Made by a program: the position numbers and the translations under genes
Notes under the pieces: model-generated
What the model saw: the letters and a program-made list of their open reading frames with translations, nothing else
The model's database searches: none
What the model was told of the DNA's origin: nothing
Shown here: positions 23,127-35,586 of the stretch, piece by piece
How positions within the stretch are numbered: the stretch's first letter is position 1
Layout: every line of letters starts with the position of its first letter
DNA from: Paracamarosporium sp. OC-R06-R3
Taxonomy: Eukaryota; Ascomycota; Dothideomycetes; Pleosporales; Didymosphaeriaceae
Direction of reading: 5' to 3'
DNA length: 64,000 nucleotides
NCBI GenBank assembly: GCA_019828545.1
Contig: JACVRA010000210.1
Location: 434,531-498,530 of the forward strand

Positions 23127-25634
23127 ATGGATTTCAAAGCAACCCAGGATCAGATTACCAAAGCGCTCATTGCGACCACGCGCTCTGCGACGCGCATCAA
23201 CGGTGCCGACGTGCCCTTCCAGCGCTCTCTCAATCCTGCGGCTGGCGTGGCACTTGACGGCCAGAATGCGCGGCTTCTTCAGCTCGCGCGGCGCCTTCTG
23301 GAAAATGCTGCAGCGGGCTCGGACGCTGTAGGTCCCGATCTACCCAACGTCGAAGCTCTCGACGAGGACGACAAGTGGAGGGGGTTTGTTGATGTCATCG
23401 ACAGCTTGCTGGAGAAGGCCGATACCAGCCTGGACGAATACTCTGGCGTTGTGAAGCGCATGAGCCCCGGTGCCGAACAGGTGCGCTTCTACTATGTGTA
23501 TTATGCACACAAACTGACATGCATAGGCCGCCGCCGCCGCCGTTAAGCCCCGTCCAAATATCGCCGTTACGCCGGGGAAACATCTTCCAAAGCCGCAGCT
23601 CATGTTCGAACATGTGCCTACAAACGACGAGACGGGTGGCTTCCGACCCCTCCTCACTTCGAAACCGCATGCGAAAGTGCCCATGGAGCTATGCCTGCAA
23701 ACATTCAAAGACAACCGAGGACGGGAACAGTAAGAATCATGCAGATTATCTACTGCCAGTGTTGACAGAGCAGGTACCCACACCCATACCAGACCGAGAT
23801 CGAAATCTATGAATATCCAAAATCCATGTATCAGCGTATTGGACCGAAACCTTACAAGCCGTTTGAGTCTACCACTGCAACATTCGTCGATACTCCAGAA
23901 GCGCTGACGACGATGTTGGCTGAGCTCAAAACTGCCAAAGAGATAGCTATCGACCTAGAACATCACGACAACCGGTCTTATATCGGCATGGTCTCGCTCA
24001 TGCAGATCAGCACACGCGAAAAGGATTGGATCGTTGACACACTGAAGCCTTGGAGGCGCCGACTCGAATGTCTAAATGAAGTCTTTGCGGATCCCAACAT
24101 CATCAAGGTATTACACGGTGCCTACATGGATATTGTTTGGCTTCAACGAGATCTGGGTCTCTATGTTGTCGGGCTATTCGACACGTACCATGCAGCTCGC
24201 TCATTGGGATACCCAGGAGGGAGTCTAGCATATCTCCTTGAACGATTCATCAAATTCCAGGCGCAGAAGCAATACCAATTGGCGGACTGGCGAGTACGAC
24301 CGTTGTCCAAGGAACTCTTCGAGTACGCCCGAGCTGACACACACTTCCTCCTCTACATATTTGACAATATGCGCAACGAGCTTGTCGAGAAGTCCAATCT
24401 GTCCAAACCCGAAACGAACAAGGTGCTGGAAGTTTTGAATAAATCCAAGGAGACCGCATTGCAACGATATGAACATCCTATATATGATCCAGAGCTGGGA
24501 CTTGGTTCTACAGGCTGGTACAGGCTCGTTTCGAGGACACCCGTTCAATTCACGCCACAACAGTTCGCTGTTTTCAAAGCCGTACACAAGTGGAGAGATG
24601 ATGTGGCTCGGGAAGAGGACGACAGTCCCATTTTCGTCATGCCCAACCATGCTTTGTTCTCGATTGCAAGGGATATACCGAAGGACAAGGCAGCGCTATT
24701 CACCGTTGTCGTCCACGTCTCACCTACACTTCGGAACCGTGCTGAGGAGTTGGTGAAAATCATTCAGGATGCGAAGGCTGCTGGCTTGAATGGTCCCGAT
24801 CTCTACGTAACATTACAGAGGATCGAGAACCTGAGGGAAGCGAATCGAGCCAATCGAGCGAATCGAGTTGAGCCGGCTCCTGCACCAGTCGCCGTTGCGC
24901 CCCCAGCTGCATCTGCACCTGTCATACAACAGTCCGCTGCGCCCATAAACCTCGATCCTTCAGCACTGCGTGCGAGTGCTTCGCAATTTTGGGGTCGTCT
25001 GTGGCCGAAGAAGGATGCTGAAGGGCAAAAATCTACATCCATGCCAGATATCACCTTTGCGCTGCCCCTACCACCGCTTACCGCAGATATCTTTGCCAAC
25101 GATAACGGAGCTAATGATTCGCCGGTTCCAGTGCGAGAGCCACCGAAGTTTGTCGCGAGAGAGGACAGACCAGCAGAAGACGACCGCACCGACATCTTCG
25201 TCGTCAAGCAACTCGGAGGCCGAAAGCGCAAAGCCACCGAAGCCCTCGCTGAGCAAGCCATACCAACACCGAAAGCGGACCCCATGCTCGACGATGAAAT
25301 CATGTTGGAAGAAGACGAGGAGGATATCCATCACCAAGAAAAGGCCGCTCGCAAAGAAGCTCGAAAGGCAGGGAAAGAGGCTAAGCGCGCCGCGAAGCAA
25401 GCTAGCCGAGAGTCGCTCAACTACGACGATGAACCCGCTTTTGACTATGCGAATGCACCAAGCGTGCTGCATGCGAATGCGCCCAGCACGGATAAGAAGA
25501 AAGATAGGAAAGGGAAGAAGGACAAGAAGAAGGCGACGAATTTCAACCCTTATGCTAAGCTGGCGGACGTACCAAAGGGGTTGCCGCCGAAGCAGAAGGA
25601 GAGTGCGGGACGGAGCAAGACGTTTGGGTCTTGA
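23127..25634 (+). CDS. RRP6: RRP6, nuclear exosome 3'-5' exoribonuclease
   Basis: Exons 23127-23480, 23527-23729 and 23774-25634 give 805 residues. Rrp6/EXOSC10 is the RNase D-like catalytic subunit of the nuclear exosome, trimming rRNA, snoRNA and aberrant transcripts. The N-terminal PMC2NT domain (about 10-115) mediates Rrp47 binding. The DEDD-Y nuclease domain shows Asp246 and Glu248 (AIDLEHHD), Asp305 (HGAYMDIVWLQRDLG) and Tyr370/Asp374 (YARADTHFLLYIFD). An HRDC domain follows (about 430-510, 'FAVFKAVHKWRDDVAREED'). The C-terminal tail is low-complexity: a small 'RANRANR' repeat, Pro/Ala-rich linkers and Lys-rich stretches (KKDRKGKKDKKKAT) that are likely nuclear-localising. The first two introns (46 and 44 bp) must be spliced to join PMC2NT to the nuclease. 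Confidence 0.95.
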
Positions 25635-26401
25635 GTCGAAAGAAGGGGGTATGGAAGCATGCCCGGCTGACCGTTATTGGGGCCGGTCTCTTTGTACATA
25701 GATCGATGATACCTTGCTAGACCCTATGATGTGCATCATGTTATGATTCAAGCGAAGGAGGAGGCTTGGGGGAATACTATCCTTGACGATTTTGGTACGA
25801 TTATCTGGATTCGAATGAAAGTGAGACACCCATGTCCTCTGATTTGTTACTTCTAGTTGTATCCTAGAAATCAAACACAAAGGTCTTTGGTAATACGTTC
25901 GATATCTACAACGTAATCCAAGAGCTGCAGCATCGCTATGACATGGCAAAGCATACTGGCCATAGCGTCACAAGAATCATACATAGTCCACTATTTTTGT
26001 ATATGTCTTGTGCAACTTGGACCACAACGAAGGAGCAGCCTTGTGCATATGCATCGTAGTATTGCTTAGGGCGAAGGGAAGCCGTTGTAGGTGATGCAGA
26101 TAAACACGTCTGAATGGTGGCTTGTGGACGTGACCTAGACGTCAAGGCTCGACCGGAGCATTCGGCGGAGCATTTGTGCCCGAGGTCGGTCATCGAGGGT
26201 CATTTCACGTGCGTGGAAGCGGACAGGGTTCCGTTCAGCCCTACGCAACGCAACCTGCATGCCCCACATTGCTCGCTAGGCGATCACCAGAAATGGGGAC
26301 CATGCGGCCACTTTCCCATCAACAAACACTCTCACCCTTCCCATACACACGACTGTTTTTGATCCTATAGACATCGCCCCCATGTAACCGTCATACGCAG
26401 G
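25635..26401. other. Intergenic region, no gene seen
   Basis: This is downstream of RRP6 and upstream of the unknown plus-strand gene at 26402. Short frames of 82-91 codons lack family features. No RNA gene was recognised. Confidence 0.5.
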
Positions 26402-27298
26402 ATGCCTCCCACCACGCTCTTGGCCTGCCACCCTTCGCCCAAACGCAAGCGCGACCAGCCGCCGTCGATCCCGCTTCTGAACACCGCTCTCCGACCCGCC
26501 TCCACTCCACCCACCGGCAGCCCCACGCTCAGCGGCAGCGACAGCCCGAGAAATGCTGTCGCGGACCAACTGCGGAGCATGAGCTTGACCAGTATCGCGG
26601 CGATACCTATGAACCCGCTTTCACCGACCGACGACACGGTGCACAAGAAGCCGAAGCTGGAGGTGGGGAGATCGGATAGTGGGATATCGCTGGCCGACCG
26701 TCTCAAAGGCCCGAGAACCAAGACAGTCCAAGATGCGGATGCAAGGGGCAGAGTTAGCACCCACTCGTCGAGCGTTGACTTGAAGGAAGTCCCAGAAACG
26801 CCTGAGGCATACACACAACCCCGCATCCTCTCAGACATTGCTGCTTTTGCACAACCCACCGCTTTCGTCTCGTCACCCACTATTACACTATCACACAGGA
26901 TCAAATCATCAAGTCAGAACTCGTCGGCAAAAGACACCGTATCGCAACCCCGCCAACACAAAAAGTCGCCATCGCCCCCGCTTTCCGCGCTCACGTGGCA
27001 GGACAGCGAAATTACTGGTCACGTTGCCGATCCCTCCAAGGATCCCGATGACGACGGGACCGGGCTCAACGGTATCGGGTTCAGGCCGACACCAGCGATT
27101 GCTTATGTTCGGGCGCAGAAACGAAGACAGCAGATTTCAGATTGGAAGGCACGAGAAGCACGGGAGGCTAGAGCTAAGAGATCTGAGAGGCGAAGAAGGG
27201 GTGTTGGAGGAAGGTCCTCGAGAGAGCCCACCATTGAAAGGGAACTGCCTGCGAATGCAGATGTTAGCGTCCGTCGAACCGTGAAATTTGCCGTATGA
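26402..27298 (+). CDS. Conserved fungal protein of unknown function
   Basis: Single-exon frame of 298 residues. Most of it is low-complexity and polar (Ser/Pro/Thr rich) with a basic N-terminal patch (PKRKRDQPP) that could be a nuclear localisation signal. The C-terminal third is ordered-looking and the likely conserved part: LSALTWQDSEITGHVADP, DDDGTGLNGIGFRPTPAIAY and a long Arg/Lys/Ala helix (QKRRQQISDWKAREAREARA). I recall similar 'TWQDSEITGH ... GFRPTPAIAYARAQRR' proteins in other ascomycetes, none with an assigned function. There is no membrane segment. A 179-codon minus-strand frame over the first half is its shadow. Confidence 0.75.
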   Translation: MPPTTLLACHPSPKRKRDQPPSIPLLNTALRPASTPPTGSPTLSGSDSPRNAVADQLRSMSLTSIAAIPMNPLSPTDDTVHKKPKLEVGRSDSGISLADRLKGPRTKTVQDADARGRVSTHSSSVDLKEVPETPEAYTQPRILSDIAAFAQPTAFVSSPTITLSHRIKSSSQNSSAKDTVSQPRQHKKSPSPPLSALTWQDSEITGHVADPSKDPDDDGTGLNGIGFRPTPAIAYVRAQKRRQQISDWKAREAREARAKRSERRRRGVGGRSSREPTIERELPANADVSVRRTVKFAV

Positions 27299-27656
27299 TG
27301 GTCTTTGGTGTGGAGGGTGTTGCTAATCATAATGTTGGGAGAAAGTTTAGTTTTACGATGTCACGATACTAATACGATGTACGAATGCAGGGTAGCATTC
27401 GTTGGGTAGGGGCCCCGTCAAATTCTGGAGGGACAGGCGCAGCATGGTCAACTTTGGGCAATTGGTGCGCTCTTGAAATCGTCTGGGCACAGCATAGAGT
27501 CTCGGCCTAACGCTTACGACAGAAATATGGCTGTATGGGTTGTAGATCGAGTGAGCTCGGGATGCCCAATAATTTCACACCGGTTTCTTATAATTGTACA
27601 TGTTTCAATACACAATTCTGTACATAGCATGCTCCGTCTCGCACCACACCATGCTC
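27299..27656. other. Convergent intergenic region, no gene seen
   Basis: This is the short 3'-to-3' spacer between the unknown gene and COX20. Nothing was recognised. Confidence 0.5.
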
Positions 27657-28253
27657 TTACCAAAACCGCACATTCTTGTTGAGCCAGTAACTCCATGACT
27701 TCCTCCGTTGTTCCTCTAATCGCTGCGCCTCTTCCAGCCTATCTTGCTCTTCACGCGCTCTTCTTCGCGCCTCCTTCTTTGCTTCGATAGTTGCACGTTT
27801 CTTCTCCATCAACTCCTGCGCTTGCTTCATGCCATCCTTCTCCTTCCGCCGGTAGTACTGGCATACTTGATAATGTACGCAACCCGTCACGCACCACGCC
27901 GCTACCGCATAATTCGAGCACGTTATCACCGGCCCTGCCACAGGTCAGTCCATGTTTTGTATACACACACCCAGACACCGTCAGACTATCCACGTACTTG
28001 ACATTATAGCTCCCACCATGTACCCCACGAATCCCGAGCTGATGCCGGTCAATTGACTGTCGCGTACACAAGGCCGCTTGTAGAAGTTAAGGTAGTAGTC
28101 TGCGGGGAGATTCCGCACGACGTCGACATAGGAAGGGCTGTCGTCGGCGCGCTGACCGCCAGCTGTGTGGGCGGTACCGCCAGGCATTATGTTTGCGGGG
28201 GCGCGCGGAGGCGGAGGGGTGGGAGCGGAGGGTTCCCGTGTATCGTCGGCCAT
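27657..28253 (-). CDS. COX20: COX20, cytochrome c oxidase assembly factor
   Basis: Two exons (28253-27998 and 27934-27657; intron 63 bp, phase 1) encode 177 residues. Cox20 (FAM36A) is a mitochondrial inner-membrane chaperone that holds newly made Cox2 for maturation. After a Pro-rich N-terminus there is the hallmark stretch 'RPCVRDSQLTGISSGFVGYM' beginning transmembrane segment 1. The second, 'NYAVAAWCVTGCVHYQVCQY', follows the intron, and then a highly charged helix (ARRRAREEQDRLEEAQRLEE). Both membrane segments are short, as in the family. The naive frame extends upstream to 28409, but MADDTREPS is the natural start. It is divergent from POL2. Confidence 0.88.
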
Positions 28254-28739
28254 TGCGGATGGTGTGTTGGAAAGACTGATTTGAATATGCTGGCGCTTGC
28301 TTTTTCTCTCTCTAAAAACTGCGCCTCTTTTGGACCAGGTCCAGCACTCGAAAAAGGTGTGTAAGGGAATATGCACGAATTGAAGTGTCCAGGCGATGGG
28401 TTCCCACAATGTGGTTCGATGCGCCGTCGACTGGCATCATGGACTTTTTTGGGCAAGGCTAGAGCGCCAAGCATCGACCCGCTTTTCCGCCCAGGCCACA
28501 TCAATTAACAGGGAAGACGCGCTCGACACGCGAAAGCGCGTCCAGCCAACGCGCTTGCGTCCATTTGCAGCACTACGCATCGAGCTTTGCATCAACACCA
28601 CCACAACTCCTTCCGCCTCGACTCTCGACGCCAATCCTTGACCTCGGGCTTTTTTCTTCCTTCACTTGCTTTAATGATACCCTGAACTAATTTGCATCTG
28701 CTTTTAATCTGCCCTTACACATCCCATTACCAATAAACA
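28254..28739. promoter_or_regulatory. Shared divergent promoter region of COX20 and POL2
   Basis: 486 bp separate the two start codons. The segment close to POL2 is pyrimidine-rich (TTTTTTCTTCCTTCAC), and several GGCGC/CGCG elements occur around 28520-28560. One is ACGCG-like, the core of the MBF cell-cycle box that controls many S-phase genes; this is suggestive only. Confidence 0.4.
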
Positions 28740-31700
28740 ATGGCGCCGCGACGGCCAGGGCAGCCCTTCCGCCGGGTGGGGAAAGGCGGCAATGCCTCAT
28801 ACGGCCCTCGAAAACCAAAGACGGTCGAAGCGTCCTCGTTACGCAGCACGGAAGCCACTTCACAGAATGAGAAGCTCGAAGCCGTACGCCTCGCAAATCG
28901 CATCGATGAATCTATGGGCTTTCCCCGCTACGACGCCGGCAAGAAACGCATAGGATGGCTCTGCAACATGCACTCGACCACAATGGAAGATGAGAATATA
29001 CCAGGTGGGAGAGCTGGCGTGGATTACTACTTCATTGGCGAGGATGGCGACACATTTAAGGCAACATTGGAGTACGATCCGTACTTCCTGCTCGCTGTGC
29101 GGAAAGGGCGCGAGCCGGACGTGGAAGAATGGTGTAGAAGGACATTTGAGGGCCTTATCAAGAGCATAAGGAGGGTCGAAAAAGAGGATTTGTCCATGCC
29201 GAATCATCTTACGGGGTATAGGCGGACGTTCTTGCAGCTTAACTTTGCAAATGTCAGCGATTTGTTGGCTGTGAGGAAGGTGATGGGTCCGGTCGTGGAG
29301 AAGAACAAGAAGAATGTTAATGCCATGGATACGTATGCCGAAGTGGCCAGGTCAGTATACCCAAACCTGATTCGGAATTCGAAGGAACCGAGTGGCTAAC
29401 GTCTCATAGTTCCACTGCTGGCTTCGACATCTTTGACGACGATTACGATTATGATAAACGGCCTACTGCGACGATTGATGCGAGTGATTTCATTGTAGAT
29501 ATCCGGGAATACGATGTTCCCTACCATGTACGAGTTGCTATCGATAAAGGTATGTCATTTCACTTGCCCAGCAGTGCTTCACTGACATCTCTTTAGATGT
29601 AAGAATTGGAAAGTGGTATACAGTCGAGGCGAAGCACGGCGTGATCTCCTTAACCTGTATAGAAGATCGTTTGAAGATGGCTGATCCGGTCGTCATGGCA
29701 TACGATATCGAAACGACCAAACTGCCATTGAAATTCCCCGACGCGGTCATTGACCAGATCATGATGATATCATATATGATTGATGGCCAGGGGTTTCTCA
29801 TTACCAATCGGGAAATTGTATCAGAAGATATTCAAGATTTCGATTACACGCCAAAACCGGAATATCAGGGTCCATTCATGATCTTCAACGAACCAGACGA
29901 GAAAGCGGTCATAGAGCGATTCTTTGAACACATAAAAGAGGCCAAACCGACAGTTATGGTCACGTACAACGGAGACTTCTTCGATTGGCCTTTTGTCGAA
30001 GCTAGGGCGAGTGTGCTTGGTATCGACATGTACCAAGAAATTGGGTTCCGGAAAAACAGCGAGGATATTTATCAGTCTGACCACTGTGCGCACATGGATG
30101 CCTTCTCATGGGTCAATCGAGACAGTTATTTACCACAAGGTAGCCGTGGCTTGAAGGCGGTTACGGTGGCTAAACTGGGATACGATCCAGACGAGTTGGA
30201 TCCTGAATTGATGACACCGTAAGGAGCTCTCTAAGATTGACGTAATAATGCTAATTTGGTTAGATATGCGAGCGAACGACCCCAGACACTTGCCGAATAT
30301 TCAGTTTCCGATGCTGTAGCCACCTACTACTTGTACATGAAATATGTGCACCCTTTCATCTTCGCTTTGTGTACTATCCTTCCTCTGGGTCCCGATGACA
30401 CGCTACGAAAGGGCACCGGAACCCTCTGCGAAATGTTGTTGATGGTGCAGGCATATCAGAAGGGTATTGTTCTTCCGAATAAGCACCAAGCACCAAAAGA
30501 GGCATTCTGGGAAGGTCATTTGCTAGAATCCGAGACTTACGTCGGAGGCCACGTTGAAAGTATCGAAGCTGGAGTATTCCGTAGCGATATCCCGTATAAC
30601 TTCGCCGTTGATCCAAAAGCTATCGATGAACTTCTTGACGATTTGGACGAAGCGCTCAAGTTCAGCGTTGAAGTTGAAGAGAAGAAAAAGATGGAAGATG
30701 TAACGAATTATAAGGAGGTCAAGGCTCAAATTACCGAAAAGCTGCTACAATTGAAGAACACACCGAATCGGAACGAGCGGCCACTCATCTATCATTTGGA
30801 TGTCGCATCTATGTACCCGAACATCATGACAACAAATCGATTGCAGCCGGACTCTATGATAAAGGAATCTGATTGCGCGGCGTGCGACTTCAACCGTCCA
30901 GGAAAGACATGCGACCGACGAATGCCATGGGCTTGGAGAGGAGAATACTTGCCAGCCAAACGCGATGAATACAACATGGTTCGGAACGCGCTGGAGAACG
31001 AGAAGTTTCCTGGTCGATTTCCGAACTCGCCCTACCGTACTTTTCAGGACTTGCCAGTGGACGAACAAGCTAATTTGATCAAGAAACGGTTACAAGAGTA
31101 CAGCAAAAAAATCTACCACAAGATTCATGATGCGACGACTATCGAGCGGGAGGCCATCATTTGCCAGCGCGAGAACCCATTCTATATCAACACTGTGCGA
31201 GATTTCCGTGACCGTCGTTACGACTACAAAGGAAAGCAGAAAGTCTGGAAGGGCAAGACCGAGGCGTTGAAGTCCGCTGGCGCTTCTGCTTCAGAGGTTG
31301 ACGATGCGAAGAAAATGATCGTTCTGTACGATTCCATGCAATTGGCTCACAAGGTCATCTTGAACAGTTTCTACGGTTACGTCATGCGAAAAGGTTCACG
31401 ATGGTATTCGCTAGAGATGGCTGGTGTCACTTGTTTGACAGGTGCTCGCATCATTCAAATGGCTCGTCAGCTCGTGGAGCGCATCGGGCGACCACTGGAA
31501 CTGGATACTGACGGTATTTGGTGTATTCTGCCCGCTACCTTTCCAGAAAATTTTGCCTTCAAGCTGAACAACGGCAAGAAGCTTGCTATTTCGTATCCTT
31601 GCGTCATGTTGAACCACCTCGTTCATGCTAAGTTCACCAACCACCAGTACGAGACACTGGTAGACGGAGAAACATTCCGTTACGAGAAACACAGTGATAA

Positions 31701-34700
31701 TTCCATTTTCTTCGAAGTCGACGGTCCCTACAAGGCTATGATTTTGCCTACATCCAAGGAAGAGGACAAGAACTTGAAGAAGCGTTATGCAGTCTTCAAT
31801 CACGACGGGAGTTTGGCTGAGCTTAAGGGTTTCGAGGTAAAGCGACGTGGTGAACTGAAACTCATCAAGAACTTCCAGGCACAGCTCTTCAAATTCTTCC
31901 TAGACGGCACTACGCTTGCAGAAACATATGGCGCCGTCGCAAACGTCGCCAACCGATGGCTCGATATCCTGGATACTCGTGGTGCCACATTAGCGGACGA
32001 AGAATTGATTGATCTCATCGTTGAAAATAAGAACATGACAAAGACACTGGAAGAGTACGGCGCGCAAAAGTCTACTGCTATCACCACTGCTAGGCGGCTT
32101 GCGGAGTTTTTGGGCGAGCAGATGGTCAAAGATAAGGGGCTGAACTGCAAATACATCATCTCAGCTCGGCCAAAGAACGCCCCTGTCACGGATCGCGCTG
32201 TGCCTATCGCAATTTTCTCAGCTGAAGAGTCTGTCAAGCGATATTTCTTGCGGAAATGGCTACGGGAAGATCCAAGCGATATGGACCCTCGGAGCATCCT
32301 TGACTGGGACTATTATCGAGAACGTCTGGCATCCGTCATCCAGAAAATTATTACAATCCCCGCGGCTCTGCAAAAAGTGCGAAATCCGTGCCCGCGTGTA
32401 CCGCACCCGGAGTGGCTTGACCGAAGAATACGGCAGAAAGAGGACAAGTTCCAGCAAAAGAAGATGACAGATATGTTCGACAAGAAAGCTCTCACTGACG
32501 CTGATACCAATGTACTTGGTAATCGAGTTGCCACGGATTTGGAGGACTTTGGAGGTCCTGGAAAGATATCGCCGAAATCACAAGTTAAAAGGGGTGTGGT
32601 GACTAAAATGGTCACGAAGAGGAAGGAACCAGAGCCCGCGGTACCTATCCAAACTGACCCATACGCTGCACTACCTAAAATCATGCCCTCGATCACGGAA
32701 GATTACTCCGGATGGCTCATGTACCAGAAGCAGAAGTGGAAGATCCAGCGGCAAGCACGAAAACGCCGACGACAATTGTTTGGTGAACGGGCCGGTGATA
32801 CTGCTGACGGGATCGGGGGCCTCATAAGGAATCAGAACGAAATGGTCTTTATGAGTACATGGCAACTAGTGCAGCTACGACCAACAGCGACGCCAGGAAA
32901 AGTCAAAGCTTTTGTGCTCATCGACAAGAAGATTCGTTCTCTCGACATTAACGTGCCTCGACACCTGTACCTAAACCTTAGGGGCGAAGATCTACCCGAT
33001 GTGTCAATCAGTGGATGCAGCGTCGAAAAACTCGTCAACCATACCCTTCCGAATGGACATCCTTCGATTCATCTCTTCAAGCTAGAGATGTCAGAGCAAA
33101 CGTACGTTGACGAGTCAAAGAAGATCGCTGCGTTGTTCAACCACCCCAGTGTGGAAGGTGTCTATGAGAAACAGGTACCGCTCAACATTCGAGCTATTCT
33201 AGAACTCGGAAATATCTGCACCTTTGACGAGACGCAAAAGGGTGTTCTGGGTAAGGGTCTTGCTGAAGGATTCGATTTGCCGATCCTTCGACGAGTACCT
33301 TCTAGCTTACCTTACCTGTCGGAGGTGCCGTTGAGCTATCTTTACCTTTACCATGTCAGCAGTGGTGAACGGAACATCTACGCGCTGTTCTCGAGCTCCA
33401 GGAGTGAGGCCCACATCATCATCCAGAACAAATCAAAAGATTCTCAGGGCATGCCGAACGTTGACCGCATTTACCACGACGCTCTACAGCGGCGTTTGGA
33501 CGATCATGGTGGTGAGCAATGGCAGAACGCTATTGAATACCATGATGAAGTGCATTTCCGAACGGTCTCTGTGACGACACGACGAAAGGCGCTTCTTGAG
33601 ATTGGTGATGCTATCAAGAAAACAAGGCAAGCAGACAAGGACAGACCGCTTGTTGCGGTCATTCAATCACCCAATCAAGCCCTCCTCTCCCACGATATCC
33701 CACAACTTCAGGATATGCCTATCATGCTCTTAAAGGCCGATGAGACAGATAAACAGCTGCCTCAGCTGAGCTGGCAGTCAGTTGTTGCTAAACGCCTTGT
33801 TGGGCATTACCTGGATCTCGGCTCCTGGGTGACGCATCTTACGGAGCTCGCTCGGTATGGAGATGTTCCTCTGTGTAACTTGGAGTCGAACGACCCACAG
33901 TTCTTGATCGATGTTGCATATGCTAGACGGCTGCAAAAAGAGCGCGTAATTCTGTGGTGGTCCGCGCAGCCCAAGCCGGACCATGCTGGTTACGAAAAGG
34001 ACGATATTCTAGGACCCTTGGATAGAGTTGAGATGCCATCTATCAATAACCCTGGCACCTACTCATCCGTCTGTATTGACCTCAATCTCCGCCATCTCGC
34101 TATCAACACCATTCTCTCGTCCTCGTTGATTAATGATCTTGAAGGCGCAGACTCCTTCTCTTTCAATCCTGCTGCTCCTTCAATCGACGCCACCAGCGAT
34201 GGTACGAACGTCATCTACTCCGAGAATGCTTTCGCTACTGCAGGTATTACTGTACTCCGAGAGATGGTAAAAGCATGGTGGAGTGAGGCCGCAAATGGCG
34301 ATTACATGGCCGATGTCATGGTGCAGCATCTGGTAAGGTGGGTTACCAGCCCAGGGTCATTCCTCTATGACCGCGCTTTGCACTACTATGTGCAAACGAT
34401 GAGCAAGAAGGCACTCCAGCAGCTCATGACCGACTTCAAGCGCGTCGGCTCACACATCGTTTTCGCATCACCCACGCGCCTCCTACTTCAGACAACCAAA
34501 GCAGAAGTCGGCAACGCCTACGCTTACGCACAATACATCCTCAAAACGATCCAAGCAAAACCACTTTTTAATTTCCTTGAACTTGAGATCAAGGAGTACT
34601 GGGACTACCTGGTCTGGTATGACGAATTCAACTACGGTGGCAAAGGCTGTGAGAAGATTGTTGAAGAAGAAAATCAAACCCTCGACAACATCATGCACTG

Positions 34701-35586
34701 GCAACTCGCCACCTTCCTGCCGCCAGACCTCCAAAAAGAATTTGACGCTTGTATCGTCGACTTCATAGAGCTGATGCACACGCGCAAGCGTCCCGGTCCT
34801 GGCCCTGATGGTTCGACTCCGCGTCTCACGCAGATTCCGCTCAAACCCCTCACCATCGATCCAAATGAGATGACGCACATCCTCCCCAAGAGTTTCACCA
34901 AGCCGCTCTTCAAGCAGATCTCGACTTGGTTGCGTCGTCAGCATGCTGAGATGCGCGTTGCCGACCTTGCGGATGCTTGGGCCTTTCCCAAATTACCGGG
35001 TAGTCATCTTAACCTACAAAATCCGGTGCTGCAGCTAGTGAAGAGCGTTATGCAAGTCCTCAGTCTGGACCGCAGCATCACGCTCGAAGTGCGGTTGTTG
35101 CGCAAGGAACTATTAGCGCTCTTCGAGATCCGCGAATTCAGCGCCGATGCGGCGTTCCAGAATCCGAGTGCAAGTCTGATGCTGCGCGGTGTCATCTGCG
35201 AGGAGTGCACGGCTGAACGAGACATCGATCTTTGTCGGGATGCCTCTCTGCTCCCTTCCACCACCTCAATCTCGTCTGCCGCATTGCCTCAATGGAAGTG
35301 TGAGGCTTGTGCCACGCCTTACGATTTGTTGCGTATCGAGGAACAGCTTGTCTCCGACGTGCAGCGCCTGCTCCTCGAATGGTCGGTGCAAGACCTAAGG
35401 TGCGCAAAATGCAAGCGGCTACGGAGCAATGAGTTCATGGAGCATTGTGCTTGTGCGGGGGAATGGGTAGCGACAAAAGACAAATCAGACGTCCGGAGGA
35501 GGCTGGGCGTCTATCGGGGGGTAGGGGAATTCTTTGGGTTGCGAATGTTAGAGGGCGTTGTGGCGGAATGTTTGGAAGGGTTTTAG
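28740..35586 (+). CDS. POL2: POL2, DNA polymerase epsilon catalytic subunit
   Basis: Exons 28740-29350, 29410-29549, 29597-30218 and 30264-35586 give 2231 residues, essentially the yeast length (2222). Pol epsilon is the leading-strand replicase with a proofreading exonuclease. The exonuclease acid pair is Asp287/Glu289 ([15 protein letters not shown]), with Exo II in [12 protein letters not shown] and Exo III in [13 protein letters not shown]. The family-B polymerase core shows motif A (DVASMYPNI), motif B (LNSFYGYV) and the epsilon-specific motif C (LELDTDGIW). The inactive second polymerase-like half (DUF1744) fills about 1550-1950. The C-terminus has two cysteine clusters: CEEC...C...CEAC and CAKCKRLR...CACAGEW. 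The first 200 residues are on exon 1. Introns are 45-59 bp. Transcribed divergently from COX20. Confidence 0.97.
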
